64,000 nucleotides of DNA, from assembly GCA_033220425.1 (NCBI GenBank), contig CM065651.1, forward strand, positions 2,604,001 through 2,668,000, in the 5' to 3' direction. The position numbers and the translations under genes are program-made. This document shows positions 22,110-31,253 of this stretch, piece after piece; positions within the stretch are counted from its first letter, which is position 1, and each line of letters opens with the position of its first letter. A model generated the notes under the pieces. The model did no database searches, had not been told where the DNA came from, and was given only the letters and a program-made list of their open reading frames with translations. This DNA is from Lepraria neglecta (taxonomy: Eukaryota > Ascomycota > Lecanoromycetes > Lecanorales > Stereocaulaceae).

Positions 22110-23009
22110 TTGAATGCTAGCCTGTCCGTTCTATAGGGAACGAAAGCCTCTTCGCATCCTTCCACCTTCTCCGATACGTCTCCATCATCTCTGCCGCCTC
22201 ATCCAAGGCAGCTTCAACCTTCTATGAGGTACGGGTTACCTCGCCAATGACATCTCACATCTTCTGTAGCGAAGAAGGGTTATGTACGTACATTTTGCCT
22301 TCCAGTGTCGACTTAGGGGACAGTAGCAGAGTATCGAGTGTTCCAACCTGATAACCCACAATCAAACTCCCGCTCTGCGGTTTGAGCAGTCTGACCATGC
22401 GTTTTCCAATCGTAACCTGGTTGTCTCACCCAAACAGATGGAAAAATTGTGATGCGTATACTACATCAACTTTGCCGTCGAGACGGTCTAAGTCCGAATG
22501 CTCTTCCAAAACGTTAGCCACGAGGAATGAAGGCCGAAGCTTCTCCCTGTCCAAGAACAGGCTGTAGCCGAGGTCAACGAACCTCTCATCGAGCTCGACG
22601 CCATACAGGTTTTCGGCAGGGACCCCGTCGCACACAAGTTGGCGGATATCTTGTGCAAAGGCGCAGCCCAGATCGACCAAAATTTGACCTTGCTTCAATC
22701 GATCTCGAATCTCTGCATATCTCGGCTGATGCATTATACCCAGAATGAGGAAATGCCATGATCCGATGCAAGGATATGGAAAGATCTCCCAGGCTTGATC
22801 TCGCTTCGAAAATATCAGCATCGGTCGTCGCTCCAAGTCAAGCTAAGGTACTCTACCACTTTGTGCACATGAGAGAGGATATCCGCGGGTGCAATGCCAC
22901 TGTACAACTCCAGGATTTTGCGTATCGATTCTTGAATCTCGACGTCGCTGTCATACCACACATCCTTGTTGCCCACCTTGGCCACTCCAGCATCTTGACT
23001 CGGAGCCAT
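22110..23009 (-). pseudogene. SAM-dependent methyltransferase (UbiE/LaeA-like), broken
   Basis: Starts at ATG 23009 (MAPSQDAGVAKVGNKDVWYD). A 53-nt intron GTAGAG...AAG ends exon 1 after SHVHKV; the next exon reads RDQAWEIFPYPCIGSWHFL. Motif I is ILVDLGCAFAQDIRQL, followed by NLYGVELDERFVDLGY and VDVVYASQFFHLF. This is the pattern of fungal class I methyltransferases found in meroterpenoid and polyketide clusters. Stops sit at FHLFG-stop-DNQ and at QKM-stop-DVIGE (both TGA at expected Trp, TGG) and at RTS-stop-KVEA (TAG at expected Gln). All three fit G-to-A or C-to-T mutation. The rest, including RRRWKDAKRLSFP, is readable. It was probably a tailoring enzyme linked to the P450s nearby. Confidence 0.78.
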
Positions 23010-23854
23010 AGTTAGTGAGGTAAGGTAGACAAGTGTGAGGAGGGCATGGGGGAAGAGGGACGTTACCTTCAAGCGTCCTTCTCTAAGGTTCAGCGGTTCC
23101 ACTCCCACCGATAGCGCTGATGTCACCTTGCCATCATCTATCGAATCCTTTAGGATCCACTGCCCAAATTATGGCACTTGTCGTGTTACTTGTGACCGGT
23201 AAGTTGGCCGGAGCGGTCCGCACTTGGGGACGCTGGCCTAACGATGTCCCACCCGATCTAGTATTAGAAAACTTTGAATCATTAATCTGTACTTTTCAAT
23301 GCCTGGTCGCCGGTGATTGCTGGAATGGCAAGTAAACACCAGTCGCTACACTTAGCCAACAAATGGCTGGATTGAAATATACAGCCTTCAGAAGAGGGAA
23401 TGGAGGCGATGGACGACATGGAGAGTAATGAGATTTGAATGGAAAGTTGAGCTCCACAGATAGCCTGAGTTTTATTGGGTGTCACTGTGGCTCTCACTGA
23501 TCCCGTTGGCTCGGTAGTACCCATCTGCTATGGTAGAGCACACAATTAACATGAAAATTAATGCTATACTGGTGCATACACGAATCAGTCACTAACCTCA
23601 AGTTAACAGGGCCGGGAGAAGCACTGGGGCTGAGTGAGCTGAGGCAATCACACGCGCTTTTGATATTGCCATCAACTTTCCCATCAATTAAAAGGACTTC
23701 TCACAAGCTTGTTCAATCAACATAGTTGGAAATTTTTAGGACTCGTTTCTACAGATTGTCGCCTATCGCAGGGGCTGTTGTCCGGGCTCTATTCGCTTTC
23801 AACTTCCCCTATCCGTTGAGGCTCACGGGGCCTGTATGAAATTCATCATACAAC
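23010..23854. other. Intergenic, no gene recognised
   Basis: A plus-strand stretch at 23120-23335 is open and has a hydrophobic segment (MALVVLLVTGKLAGAV) and RTWGRWPNDVPP, but no family was recognised. The rest has nothing supportable. Confidence 0.35.
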
Positions 23855-25027
23855 TCAAGTTCCGCGACCATCCTTCTTGTCCGCAGCCTCCTTCCCATCT
23901 CCCGCTGGCTGTATATTTCTCTCTAGCCATTTGTTTGCATCGTACTCCCTCTTCACACTCGCCACCTGAGCCGTCAGTGGATTGGTCAAAGCATCGCCTG
24001 CCGCATTCGCTCCGGCTTCTTGCTTATTCAGTCCCTTTCCACTTCCCAACTTTACATTCTCCCATCCCCACCCAGTAAGATAGGCACCAATATGAAAAAC
24101 CAGCTTCCCTTCCTTTCTGAGCTCTTCAGGTGGATTTTCGTCTTGGTACTTAAGCTTGATGCCCTTCCCCAGAACCCTGGTCGCGAGCTGTGTTTTCGCA
24201 TTCGGATCAGCAGTTTGCGTATCGGTAGTAGGTTGTGTGGAAAGTTTGTGCTCCCATAGTGCCGTGAGCCATGCTTCTGCTGTTTGGAAGCCGTTCTCAG
24301 GATCAGATATGATAAGGGCAGCGACATAGGCTTCGAAGATATCGCCCATTGTCTTTGTCCAGATTTTGGTGCCGTCCGTCCCTCCTCTCTTCATGCTACC
24401 CGGCAGCCTCGCCCTCTCATCGAAGCCACAAGCAAGAGCATATTCAGCTAACGTTTCATTCCTGACAAGCATCTCGCGTTGCTGGGATAGACGGCCAGCG
24501 GAAAGCTTAGGGAAGCGAGGGAATAAGAGGCGGGAGGCTATCACCTCGATGTAGGCGTCGCCGAGAAATTCGAGGCGGTCGTAGGAAACGGCTAGTCTTG
24601 TGGAGGGATGGCCGTGAAGAGAGGCTTGATGGGTAAAGACGACGGACTCGAGGGATTTGTCTTTGACTGGAGGTAGGGGAGGCAAGGTCGAGGGGTGGCC
24701 ATTGTAAGCTTGATGAATGGAGTGTTGCTGTGAGGCGGAAGGACTGGAGGTAGGTGGCGAGACCGGAGAGTAGTTGAGAGCTTTGATGATATTGGGAGTT
24801 TCATGAGAATGCTCAGGACGCCGAGCCTCACCGACCGAGTTCGAGAAGAGATCTAATGCAACCTGCCTTGGGTCGTTGTAATGGCTACTGTGTTGATAAC
24901 TTTCCTGGCCTGGCTTAGTACCCTCACTCCTCGTTTGAAGCGTCTTGCTCACCGATGTACATTTCTGTTTCTTTTGGGGAAAGTCAGCAAATTGCCCTCC
25001 GGACTCGTGGTGTCTCTTTTTGCCCAT
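23855..25027 (-). CDS. RNase III, Rnt1-type double-stranded RNA endonuclease
   Basis: A single-exon gene of 390 codons from ATG 25027. The catalytic domain signature is YDRLEFLGDAYIEV (canonical ERLEFLGDA), preceded by FTHQASL and followed by NETLAEYA, WTKTMGDIFEAYVAAL (the second acidic cluster). After the nuclease domain comes a poorly conserved dsRNA-binding region with GKGLNKQEAGANAAGDAL, which matches the end of a dsRBD. The N-terminal 130 residues are polar and disordered. Yeast Rnt1 processes pre-rRNA, snRNA and snoRNA precursors in the nucleolus; this gene should do the same. It diverges from the CUS1 gene, with about 300 bases between starts as a shared promoter. Confidence 0.9.
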   Translation of the reverse strand: MGKKRHHESGGQFADFPQKKQKCTSVSKTLQTRSEGTKPGQESYQHSSHYNDPRQVALDLFSNSVGEARRPEHSHETPNIIKALNYSPVSPPTSSPSASQQHSIHQAYNGHPSTLPPLPPVKDKSLESVVFTHQASLHGHPSTRLAVSYDRLEFLGDAYIEVIASRLLFPRFPKLSAGRLSQQREMLVRNETLAEYALACGFDERARLPGSMKRGGTDGTKIWTKTMGDIFEAYVAALIISDPENGFQTAEAWLTALWEHKLSTQPTTDTQTADPNAKTQLATRVLGKGIKLKYQDENPPEELRKEGKLVFHIGAYLTGWGWENVKLGSGKGLNKQEAGANAAGDALTNPLTAQVASVKREYDANKWLERNIQPAGDGKEAADKKDGRGT

Positions 25028-25334
25028 AGCTATAGGCTTTAGACGCCTTCTGCTTCTTTCTTACTTGGAAAAAGAGCAAATGGCATATATTGTGGAGATC
25101 CTGGGATGATTGTACAATAGGCTGCTAAATTTTATCCGCAGAAAGAATGTTTCCTGGGAGGAAATGTAACCCGCTAGCGCCAATTTCGACGACCTCAAAT
25201 CTCTCCGCAACTTCAAATCCATCACGTGAGAACACTTTCGACCCAACACTTCTAGAGTTTCAACGCCTAGCTTCGTATGCGCTAGAGGCTGCTTGGTGTC
25301 TTCGCCACCTTAACGACCGAAATACTCCGCCAAA

Positions 25335-27083
25335 ATGCCCGCAGCGATGAAGCCGACGAAAAATCAACTGAGGAGAGCGAAGAAGAAGGCAGCAAAACAG
25401 ATCGAAGTAAGTTACTTCCATAACTTAACAGAATGCTGTACTTATTCTATGTTACAGGCCACCGCTACACCAACTCCAGAACTCTCCGCTGAACCAGAAC
25501 CAGCGCCTGTCAAAGCCGAACCTGCCATCCCGGCAGCAGACCAGCAAGATGAGATTACCAATGGAGTTGATGGCGTTCACGAGACAGACCCTCTCTACGA
25601 GATGTACAAAGATATAATGGGCAGATTTGAACAGGACGACAAAGAAGACCCATCTACAAAAGAGCCCGAAAAACCCGAAATCTACTTCGACGAGGACGAT
25701 GATATACCCGACGAAGATGAGGAGGCAGGGCAGCCAAAAATGTCAAAAAAGAAGCGGAAAGAGCAGAATAAGCTATCGGTGGCAGAACTCAAGGCTTTAG
25801 TTGAGAAACCAGAGACCGTGGATTGGACAGATACCTCAGCTTCAGATCCGCGATTACTGGTGCACGTCAAAGCATATCGAAATGTTGTACCCGTACCCTC
25901 ACATTGGTCTCTGAAGCGTGAATATCTGTCATCTAAACGTGGTGTAGAAAAGCCCCCATTCTCTCTACCTAAATTTATCCAGGAGACCGGAATCGCGGAG
26001 ATGCGCGACGCAGTCTTAGAGAAGCAGGACCAAGCCAGCCTCAAACAGAAGCAACGAGAGCGCGTCCAGCCGAAGATGGGCAAGCTCGACATCGACTACC
26101 AAAAGCTTTACGAAGCATTCTTCAGATTCCAGACCAAGCCAGAGCTCACACGCTACGGAGAAGTGTACTACGAGGGCAAGGAGTATGAGACCAATCTCAA
26201 ACATCTTCGACCTGGTGAGCTCAGCGAAGAGTTGAAAGAAGCTCTGAATATTCCACCCGGCGCCCCGCCGCCATGGCTGATTAATCAACAGCGCTTTGGT
26301 CCACCCCCTTCATATCCTGCTCTTAAGATACCAGGTCTCAATGCTCCTCCTCCACCTGGCGGCGCATGGGGGTTTCATCCTGGTGGATACGGCAAGCCGC
26401 CCGTTGATGAATACAATCGGCCTTTGTATGGCGGTGATATTTTTGGTGTGTTACAACCACAACAGAATACTCAGCTTGGTGAGCCTGTTGAGAAGACGCT
26501 CTGGGGTGAACTACAAGAACCCGAAGAGGAGTCTGAAGAGGAGGAGAGTGATGAGGAAGACGAAGCGGGTGATATTGAAGATGTTGGCGCAGGTTTGCAG
26601 ACACCAAGCGGTCTCGAGACCCCTGGAGGGATGGCATCTACAGTGCCTTCAGAATATGGTGGGGCTGAAAGCGTGGCTGGCGAGTTTGATCTACGGAAGC
26701 AAAGGCGAGGCACAGAAACAGAAGAGTCTACGCATCCTCGGACAGCATATCAAGTCATTCCAGAACAGTCAGCGCGAGTCTCTGGATTCTTTGGTGGCGA
26801 CCGGACTTACGACCTCAAAGCCGCTCAGAGCAACTTACCTGTGCTTGGGCAAGAAGATCAGAACAGAAAGAGGAAGAAGCCGGGAGATGTTGAGGTTGCA
26901 ATGGACCCAGATACTCTACAGGCTAAGGATAGCATGGACAAGGAAGATTTGAAGAGGCTGTATGAAGCGGAGAAGAAGCAGGAGCAAGGACAATGGGGCT
27001 TTCAAGAAGATTTGAGTGATATGATAGCTAGCGAGAGTCGGAAAAGGCAGAAGAGGGACGAAGAGAGGCGAAGCAAGCGGTAG
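25335..27083 (+). CDS. CUS1: Splicing factor 3b subunit 2 (Cus1/SF3b145)
   Basis: Two exons, 25335-25406 and 25458-27083, about 565 residues. The 51-nt intron GTAAGT...CAG has no stop and keeps phase, so an unspliced reading of 582 codons is also open. The DUF382 core is WTDTSASDPRLLVHVKAYRN then VPVPSHWSLKREYLSSKRG and GIAEMRDAVLEK. The PSP proline-rich motif is GELSEELKEALNIPPGAPPP followed by RFGPPPSYPALKIPGLNAP. An acidic stretch (EEESEEEESDEEDE) and a basic Lys/Arg C-terminus follow. The protein binds the intron branch-point region in the U2 snRNP and contacts SF3b4/Hsh49. Length and order agree with the family. Confidence is high. Confidence 0.95.
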   Translation: MPAAMKPTKNQLRRAKKKAAKQIEVSYFHNLTECCTYSMLQATATPTPELSAEPEPAPVKAEPAIPAADQQDEITNGVDGVHETDPLYEMYKDIMGRFEQDDKEDPSTKEPEKPEIYFDEDDDIPDEDEEAGQPKMSKKKRKEQNKLSVAELKALVEKPETVDWTDTSASDPRLLVHVKAYRNVVPVPSHWSLKREYLSSKRGVEKPPFSLPKFIQETGIAEMRDAVLEKQDQASLKQKQRERVQPKMGKLDIDYQKLYEAFFRFQTKPELTRYGEVYYEGKEYETNLKHLRPGELSEELKEALNIPPGAPPPWLINQQRFGPPPSYPALKIPGLNAPPPPGGAWGFHPGGYGKPPVDEYNRPLYGGDIFGVLQPQQNTQLGEPVEKTLWGELQEPEEESEEEESDEEDEAGDIEDVGAGLQTPSGLETPGGMASTVPSEYGGAESVAGEFDLRKQRRGTETEESTHPRTAYQVIPEQSARVSGFFGGDRTYDLKAAQSNLPVLGQEDQNRKRKKPGDVEVAMDPDTLQAKDSMDKEDLKRLYEAEKKQEQGQWGFQEDLSDMIASESRKRQKRDEERRSKR

Positions 27084-27525
27084 TCCTCAAGAATCATATG
27101 CACCAGCACATGCAAGGCATCAAAATTGAAGGTATAAAAATTTGCCAACCAACACTCATAGTGAATGCAACTCGTACAGGCCTAGAAGCTAAGAAAGATG
27201 GTGAATGATTGGGGTGAATGAGTTATGGCCGTCAACATGACGTGATATAGGTTCAAGTTACCCTTGCACGAGCTTGAACCGTCTGCAACTGACAGTGGTG
27301 CATGGTGAATACTGTGGATTGAAAAGGGAGACGCGAATTTCGATAATCTAGATCGTGGTCCTAATGCGGTTAGCGTACCAATATATTTTGTTGACGATCA
27401 CTGCACTTCTGCGAGGCCATCACCCACGCCTTGCCAAAGCTTCACATCTATGTGCTGTCGAGCTCTACGACAGTCACGTTCATAAGCTCGCTCCTTCCAC
27501 CTGAGGAAAGAGCTCACCAAGCACC
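27084..27525. other. Intergenic region between CUS1 and the RS-rich gene
   Basis: Contains the 3' end of CUS1 and the promoter of the next gene. No RNA gene or repeat was seen. Confidence 0.5.
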
Positions 27526-29239
27526 ATGGATAGAGGCCGCGACAGAAGGTTCGTTGCACACCATCTCAAGCAGCTTCGAAGTAGTCAAAGCTTTCTGCTT
27601 TTGACACCAGTTGTCCCCTGCAATCTTCGAATACTCTTAAACCGTATGAGGTACTGACATGCTTACACTCAGATACGACGATGGCGGCCGCCCTCTTGGT
27701 GGAGAGTCCTACCGCCCTTCAGACCGTAACGCACCTCCACGCTCAGATTACCGTGGATATCGATCCCCACCACGAAGAGCCCGCACGCCGCCGCCACACA
27801 CAGACTCCTATGCTCCAGGAGCAGATCGTCGCCGCTCGCGGAGCCCAGCATACAGAGGAAGAGATGGAGGCAGCTACAGAGGACGCCCAAGATCACCGCC
27901 CAGGGCGTATTCCCCTCGAAGAGACATGCGCGCAAGATCACCCTTGCCTAGGACTCGGCGATACTCAAGATCTCCTGCGGGTCGTCCAAGGTCACCACCT
28001 GTGAGAAGAGAACCTTCGCCCTATCGCCGGCCTCACTCGCCTCTTCCTGCTAAACGAGAGAGAATGGCTTCTCCACCAAGGGACAAGTTTGAGAGACGCG
28101 ATTACTCTCCACCAAGGAATCAACGACCAAGGTTCCCACATGAGAATAACTACCGCCCTGGAGAACGATCAGCGTCTCCACCAAGACGCTCAGAACACGT
28201 TTCACGCATTACCTCACCTATTTCCTCTCGACGCTCATCACCGCACATCCACCCGGATCGAATAGCAAACACAGGATCAGGTACACATACGCCAGCATCA
28301 CGCAGCGGTCGCGCGCCGCCTGCTGGTCCCCGAGATACAAGCTATCGCGACAGATCACCTCCTCGAAGAGTCTATTCGCCTATTCTAAATTCTCCACCAC
28401 GTGAGCCATCATCATATCGAGCGCGATCTCCGCCAGCACGAGAGCGAGATGAAGTCCGTAATGGGACTACGCCTGCTGCCTGGTTAGACGCCCAGATGGC
28501 GCCGTCTGGACCATCAGGATACCGCAATGGAGATACTCGTCCACCGCCTAGTGGGCCCGCCCACAGAGATTCTTATGCTCGAGACTCACCATCTGGGCCA
28601 CCTCCGGCAGCTCCAATTTCTATGTCAGCACACAATCGCCCCACTAGTGCCTCCCTCCTCGCTGCCCCCACTCGACCGCGGGGTGGTCCATCCTTTGGCG
28701 GCAGAGGAGATTCACGAGATCACCCATATGGCGGGCCGCCTGCTTATCGAGGTGGTCGTCCGCCTCCAGCATCACCATATCACGGCCCACCTTCGCGCGG
28801 GCACTATGACTCTCGGCCCCCGCCTGGAGATCATATTCCGCACGGACCACGAGGTTCTCACCTCGGTCCGCCATCTTCCCACGAAGCTCCATTCCGCGCC
28901 CCTCCGCCTTTCCGCTCAAACAACTCGTCTTCAACAACGTACCCTCGCACCCAGCGCTTCACCAATCACCTAGCTTCCGTGCCTGCTATAAAGGATGGTG
29001 GGGAAGCCTTGCCAAGCGCAATGGATCCAGCAGCGAAAAAGCGATTAGCGGAGTTGGAAGAGGGTAGGAAGAAGCTGTTGGAACAGATTGAGGAGAAGCA
29101 AAAGGAGAAGAGAAAAGAGCTGCGGGAGTGGGGCAGCAGGGAGAGGGAGAGTAGGAGGGATGGCTTGAGGAGTGAGTTGGCGGAGGAGGCGCTGGATGCC
29201 ATGAGTGGGGAGGGTGTGGGTACCGGTACTGCCTTTTGA
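27526..29239 (+). CDS. Arg/Ser/Pro-rich nuclear protein
   Basis: Exon 1 is 27526-27548 (MDRGRDR) and exon 2 is 27673-29239. The 124-nt intron GTTCGT...CAG is phase 2, and the product has about 529 residues. The protein is dominated by RS, SPPR and SPPRR repeats, for example RGYRSPPRRARTPPP and YSRSPAGRPRSPP, and later by Gly/Pro/Arg stretches. The last 90 residues form a charged coiled coil (KKRLAELEEGRKKLLEQIEE) with an acidic-basic tail. This composition resembles SR-related splicing proteins such as SRRM1-type factors but there is no RRM or PWI domain, so the exact family is open. A nuclear pre-mRNA or chromatin role is inferred from composition only. Confidence 0.75.
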
Positions 29240-29851
29240 GGTCGTTACAGCAGATAATTGACTGAGCAAAGGCGAAGAGAATTGGCGAACGATGAAGCTG
29301 GAAACTAACTTTGCAACTCAGAAGTCCGGGCATAAGGAAGGCGAAGGCCATGGATCACACTTGGGGGTTGGATACATGAAGCAATGCACCCTCGTGGAGG
29401 AGTGTTTGCCAATCCAGACAGCAGCATAGCCAGGCGTATTCCACAGATCGTAAATAGCATAGTATGCCACTATCGAGATGGCCAGCAAGCATTGATATGT
29501 TGCTTTCTTCAAATTCCACCAGGATGCTTATGCCTTGTTTCCACATCTTCAAATCTCTTGTATGTCGTAAATTCTCTCAGCTATCGTAGCCTCCTTTCCA
29601 CCTCTACAAACCCCTTTGAATGTGATGTACAATGCTCCGCAACTATCTCTTATCCGAATGCGCCCATACTCCATCGCTATGCTGCAATCCAATCCAAACC
29701 TCCCCTCCTATCCTATCCATTTTTGAACTTAGTCTCCGCCGCCGCAGCCGCACTCATAGCCGGCTTCTTCTTCCCCTTATTCTTCTTCGACTCTATTAAC
29801 TCGTTAGCCCCATTCCCAATACCCCCATCCACGCCTCCCCCAAGAATAAAA
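29240..29851. other. Intergenic between convergent genes
   Basis: The RS-rich gene and the S33 gene converge here, so this stretch contains both 3' ends. A plus-strand frame from 29384 to 30130 runs into the antisense of the S33 gene and is not credible. Confidence 0.5.
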
Positions 29852-30261
29852 TCACGCACCATCCCTCGTCCTCTTCTTCTTCGGCGCCCCCTTCCCCCTC
29901 TGTTTCACAAGCGCCACATGCTCAATCCGATCCTCCTCCTCCTCATCCCACGTTTCCATATCCTCATCAAAATGCCGATACGCCTTTTGCAAATCTTTAA
30001 CAGTCGCGACTCGTCTCGGGTAATAGGCTGCCACCGAAGGGCCGCGCAGGCGCTGGCGGAGGATCTTGTTGCCGGTGCGCAGGCGGAGGGGGTTGAAGGT
30101 TTGCGAGAAGAGGGTGGTTTGGAGCTGTGAGTCCCGCCCGTGGTTAGTTGGGGTTGGTGGAGGAGGAGGGGGAAGGGGGAGGGGGAGGGGAGATTGGGGA
30201 AGGTTGTTGGGGAGGAGGATACCTTCATGAGGGCTAGTATGCGGGATTGGGGGACCGACAT
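29852..30261 (-). CDS. RSM27: Mitochondrial small-subunit ribosomal protein S33 (Rsm27)
   Basis: Two exons, 30261-30223 (MSVPQSRILALMK) and 30124-29852, with a 98-nt intron GTATCC...CAG, phase 0; 103 residues. Exon 2 carries SQTFNPLRLRTGNKILRQRL and RGPSVAAYYPRRVATVKDL, the diagnostic sequence of the S27/S33 family (PF08293). It ends in a basic tail (KGAPKKKRTRDGA). The frame stays open upstream to an ATG at 30378, but yeast and fungal homologs start at MSVP, so that start is preferred. It is a component of the mitochondrial 37S ribosome. Confidence 0.9.
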
Positions 30262-31253
30262 TGTGTGGTTGTTGAGGATGGGAAGTCGGGGATTGAGTTG
30301 GAGCTCGATATGTCTGAGAAGTCGATTTCGCGCTAGTGGGTCAGCCCTATCATGCATTGTGATGGAGGCCTTTTGCATAGCTTCGTGACTTTTGAGCTAG
30401 TTTGTTTGCTCGTACTTGCATGATTGAAAACAAAATACGTATTGACCGATTCAAGTACTTTTAAGATTACCAACCACACAAGATTGCATTGCTGGGATAG
30501 CTTTAGTGGAAACACTGAATAACATTGGATCTATCAAATGCGTCTAGATACAGCTGATGCTTCTCAGGTGATCTTTCACTGCTCGCTCATGTATGCTACG
30601 CTTCACGGTAGAAGAAGACCAGATTAGACAGTACCTCCGAGCTGTAACATCGTGTTTTCGTTTTGCAGATGGGTCGACCGAGACGGTGAAGGTTTCGCGC
30701 GTGCTGCCAAATGGAGGTCCGGCAGGGGAGCATTTACGAGTTGCAAGTACTGATCAAGCAGATGAGCCTACTGCAGTGCGCAGGAGGAAACACCTGCGTG
30801 TGGAAGGGAAAGTCGAAGTCGTAAATCGAGAATCGTTGATGCTTGCCGAGTCCATGGAAAGAGAAAGAAATTCGTGACAAAAGAAATGCAGGATAGCTGT
30901 ATGATCTTCCAATATGAATACAAAGAATCAGATCAAGAACATCTGTCTTTGCGTGTTTGGACCGCATACAGAGTCCATCAACATGCTTCCGCTAAATCGA
31001 GCAGATATGATGTTGGACTCGTTGCAGAAACAAATGCATAGATTGATCCAGTAGGTCAACGAGATTGGCCTTACGGGTCATGCTTCGACATGAATCGGAA
31101 CCATCCAAAGATGTAATGAGCCAGTCGGTATCATGCCAACATCGTTTGACATGACAGGTCGTATGCGTAAATGCGTATCACAAAAGCAATCCGGGCGTGT
31201 TTGCGTGGAAGTCGTATCATCGTGTCAATTATAGTCTAGATCAAAAGCTCGCT
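30262..31253. other. Intergenic; small plus-strand frame at 30593-30877 not supported
   Basis: A plus frame of 94 codons at 30593 (MLRFTVEEDQIRQYL) has no recognised family and no clear promoter context. The segment just before 31254 is the Pumilio 3' UTR. Nothing else is seen. Confidence 0.4.

Noticed and set aside
29384-30130. Long plus-strand frame of 248 codons
   Set aside because: It overlaps the RSM27 coding strand in antisense and its composition is that of a shadow frame (Leu/Pro/Arg-rich, no domain).
30593-30877. 94-codon plus-strand frame
   Set aside because: No family, no splice or promoter support; normal length for a chance frame.
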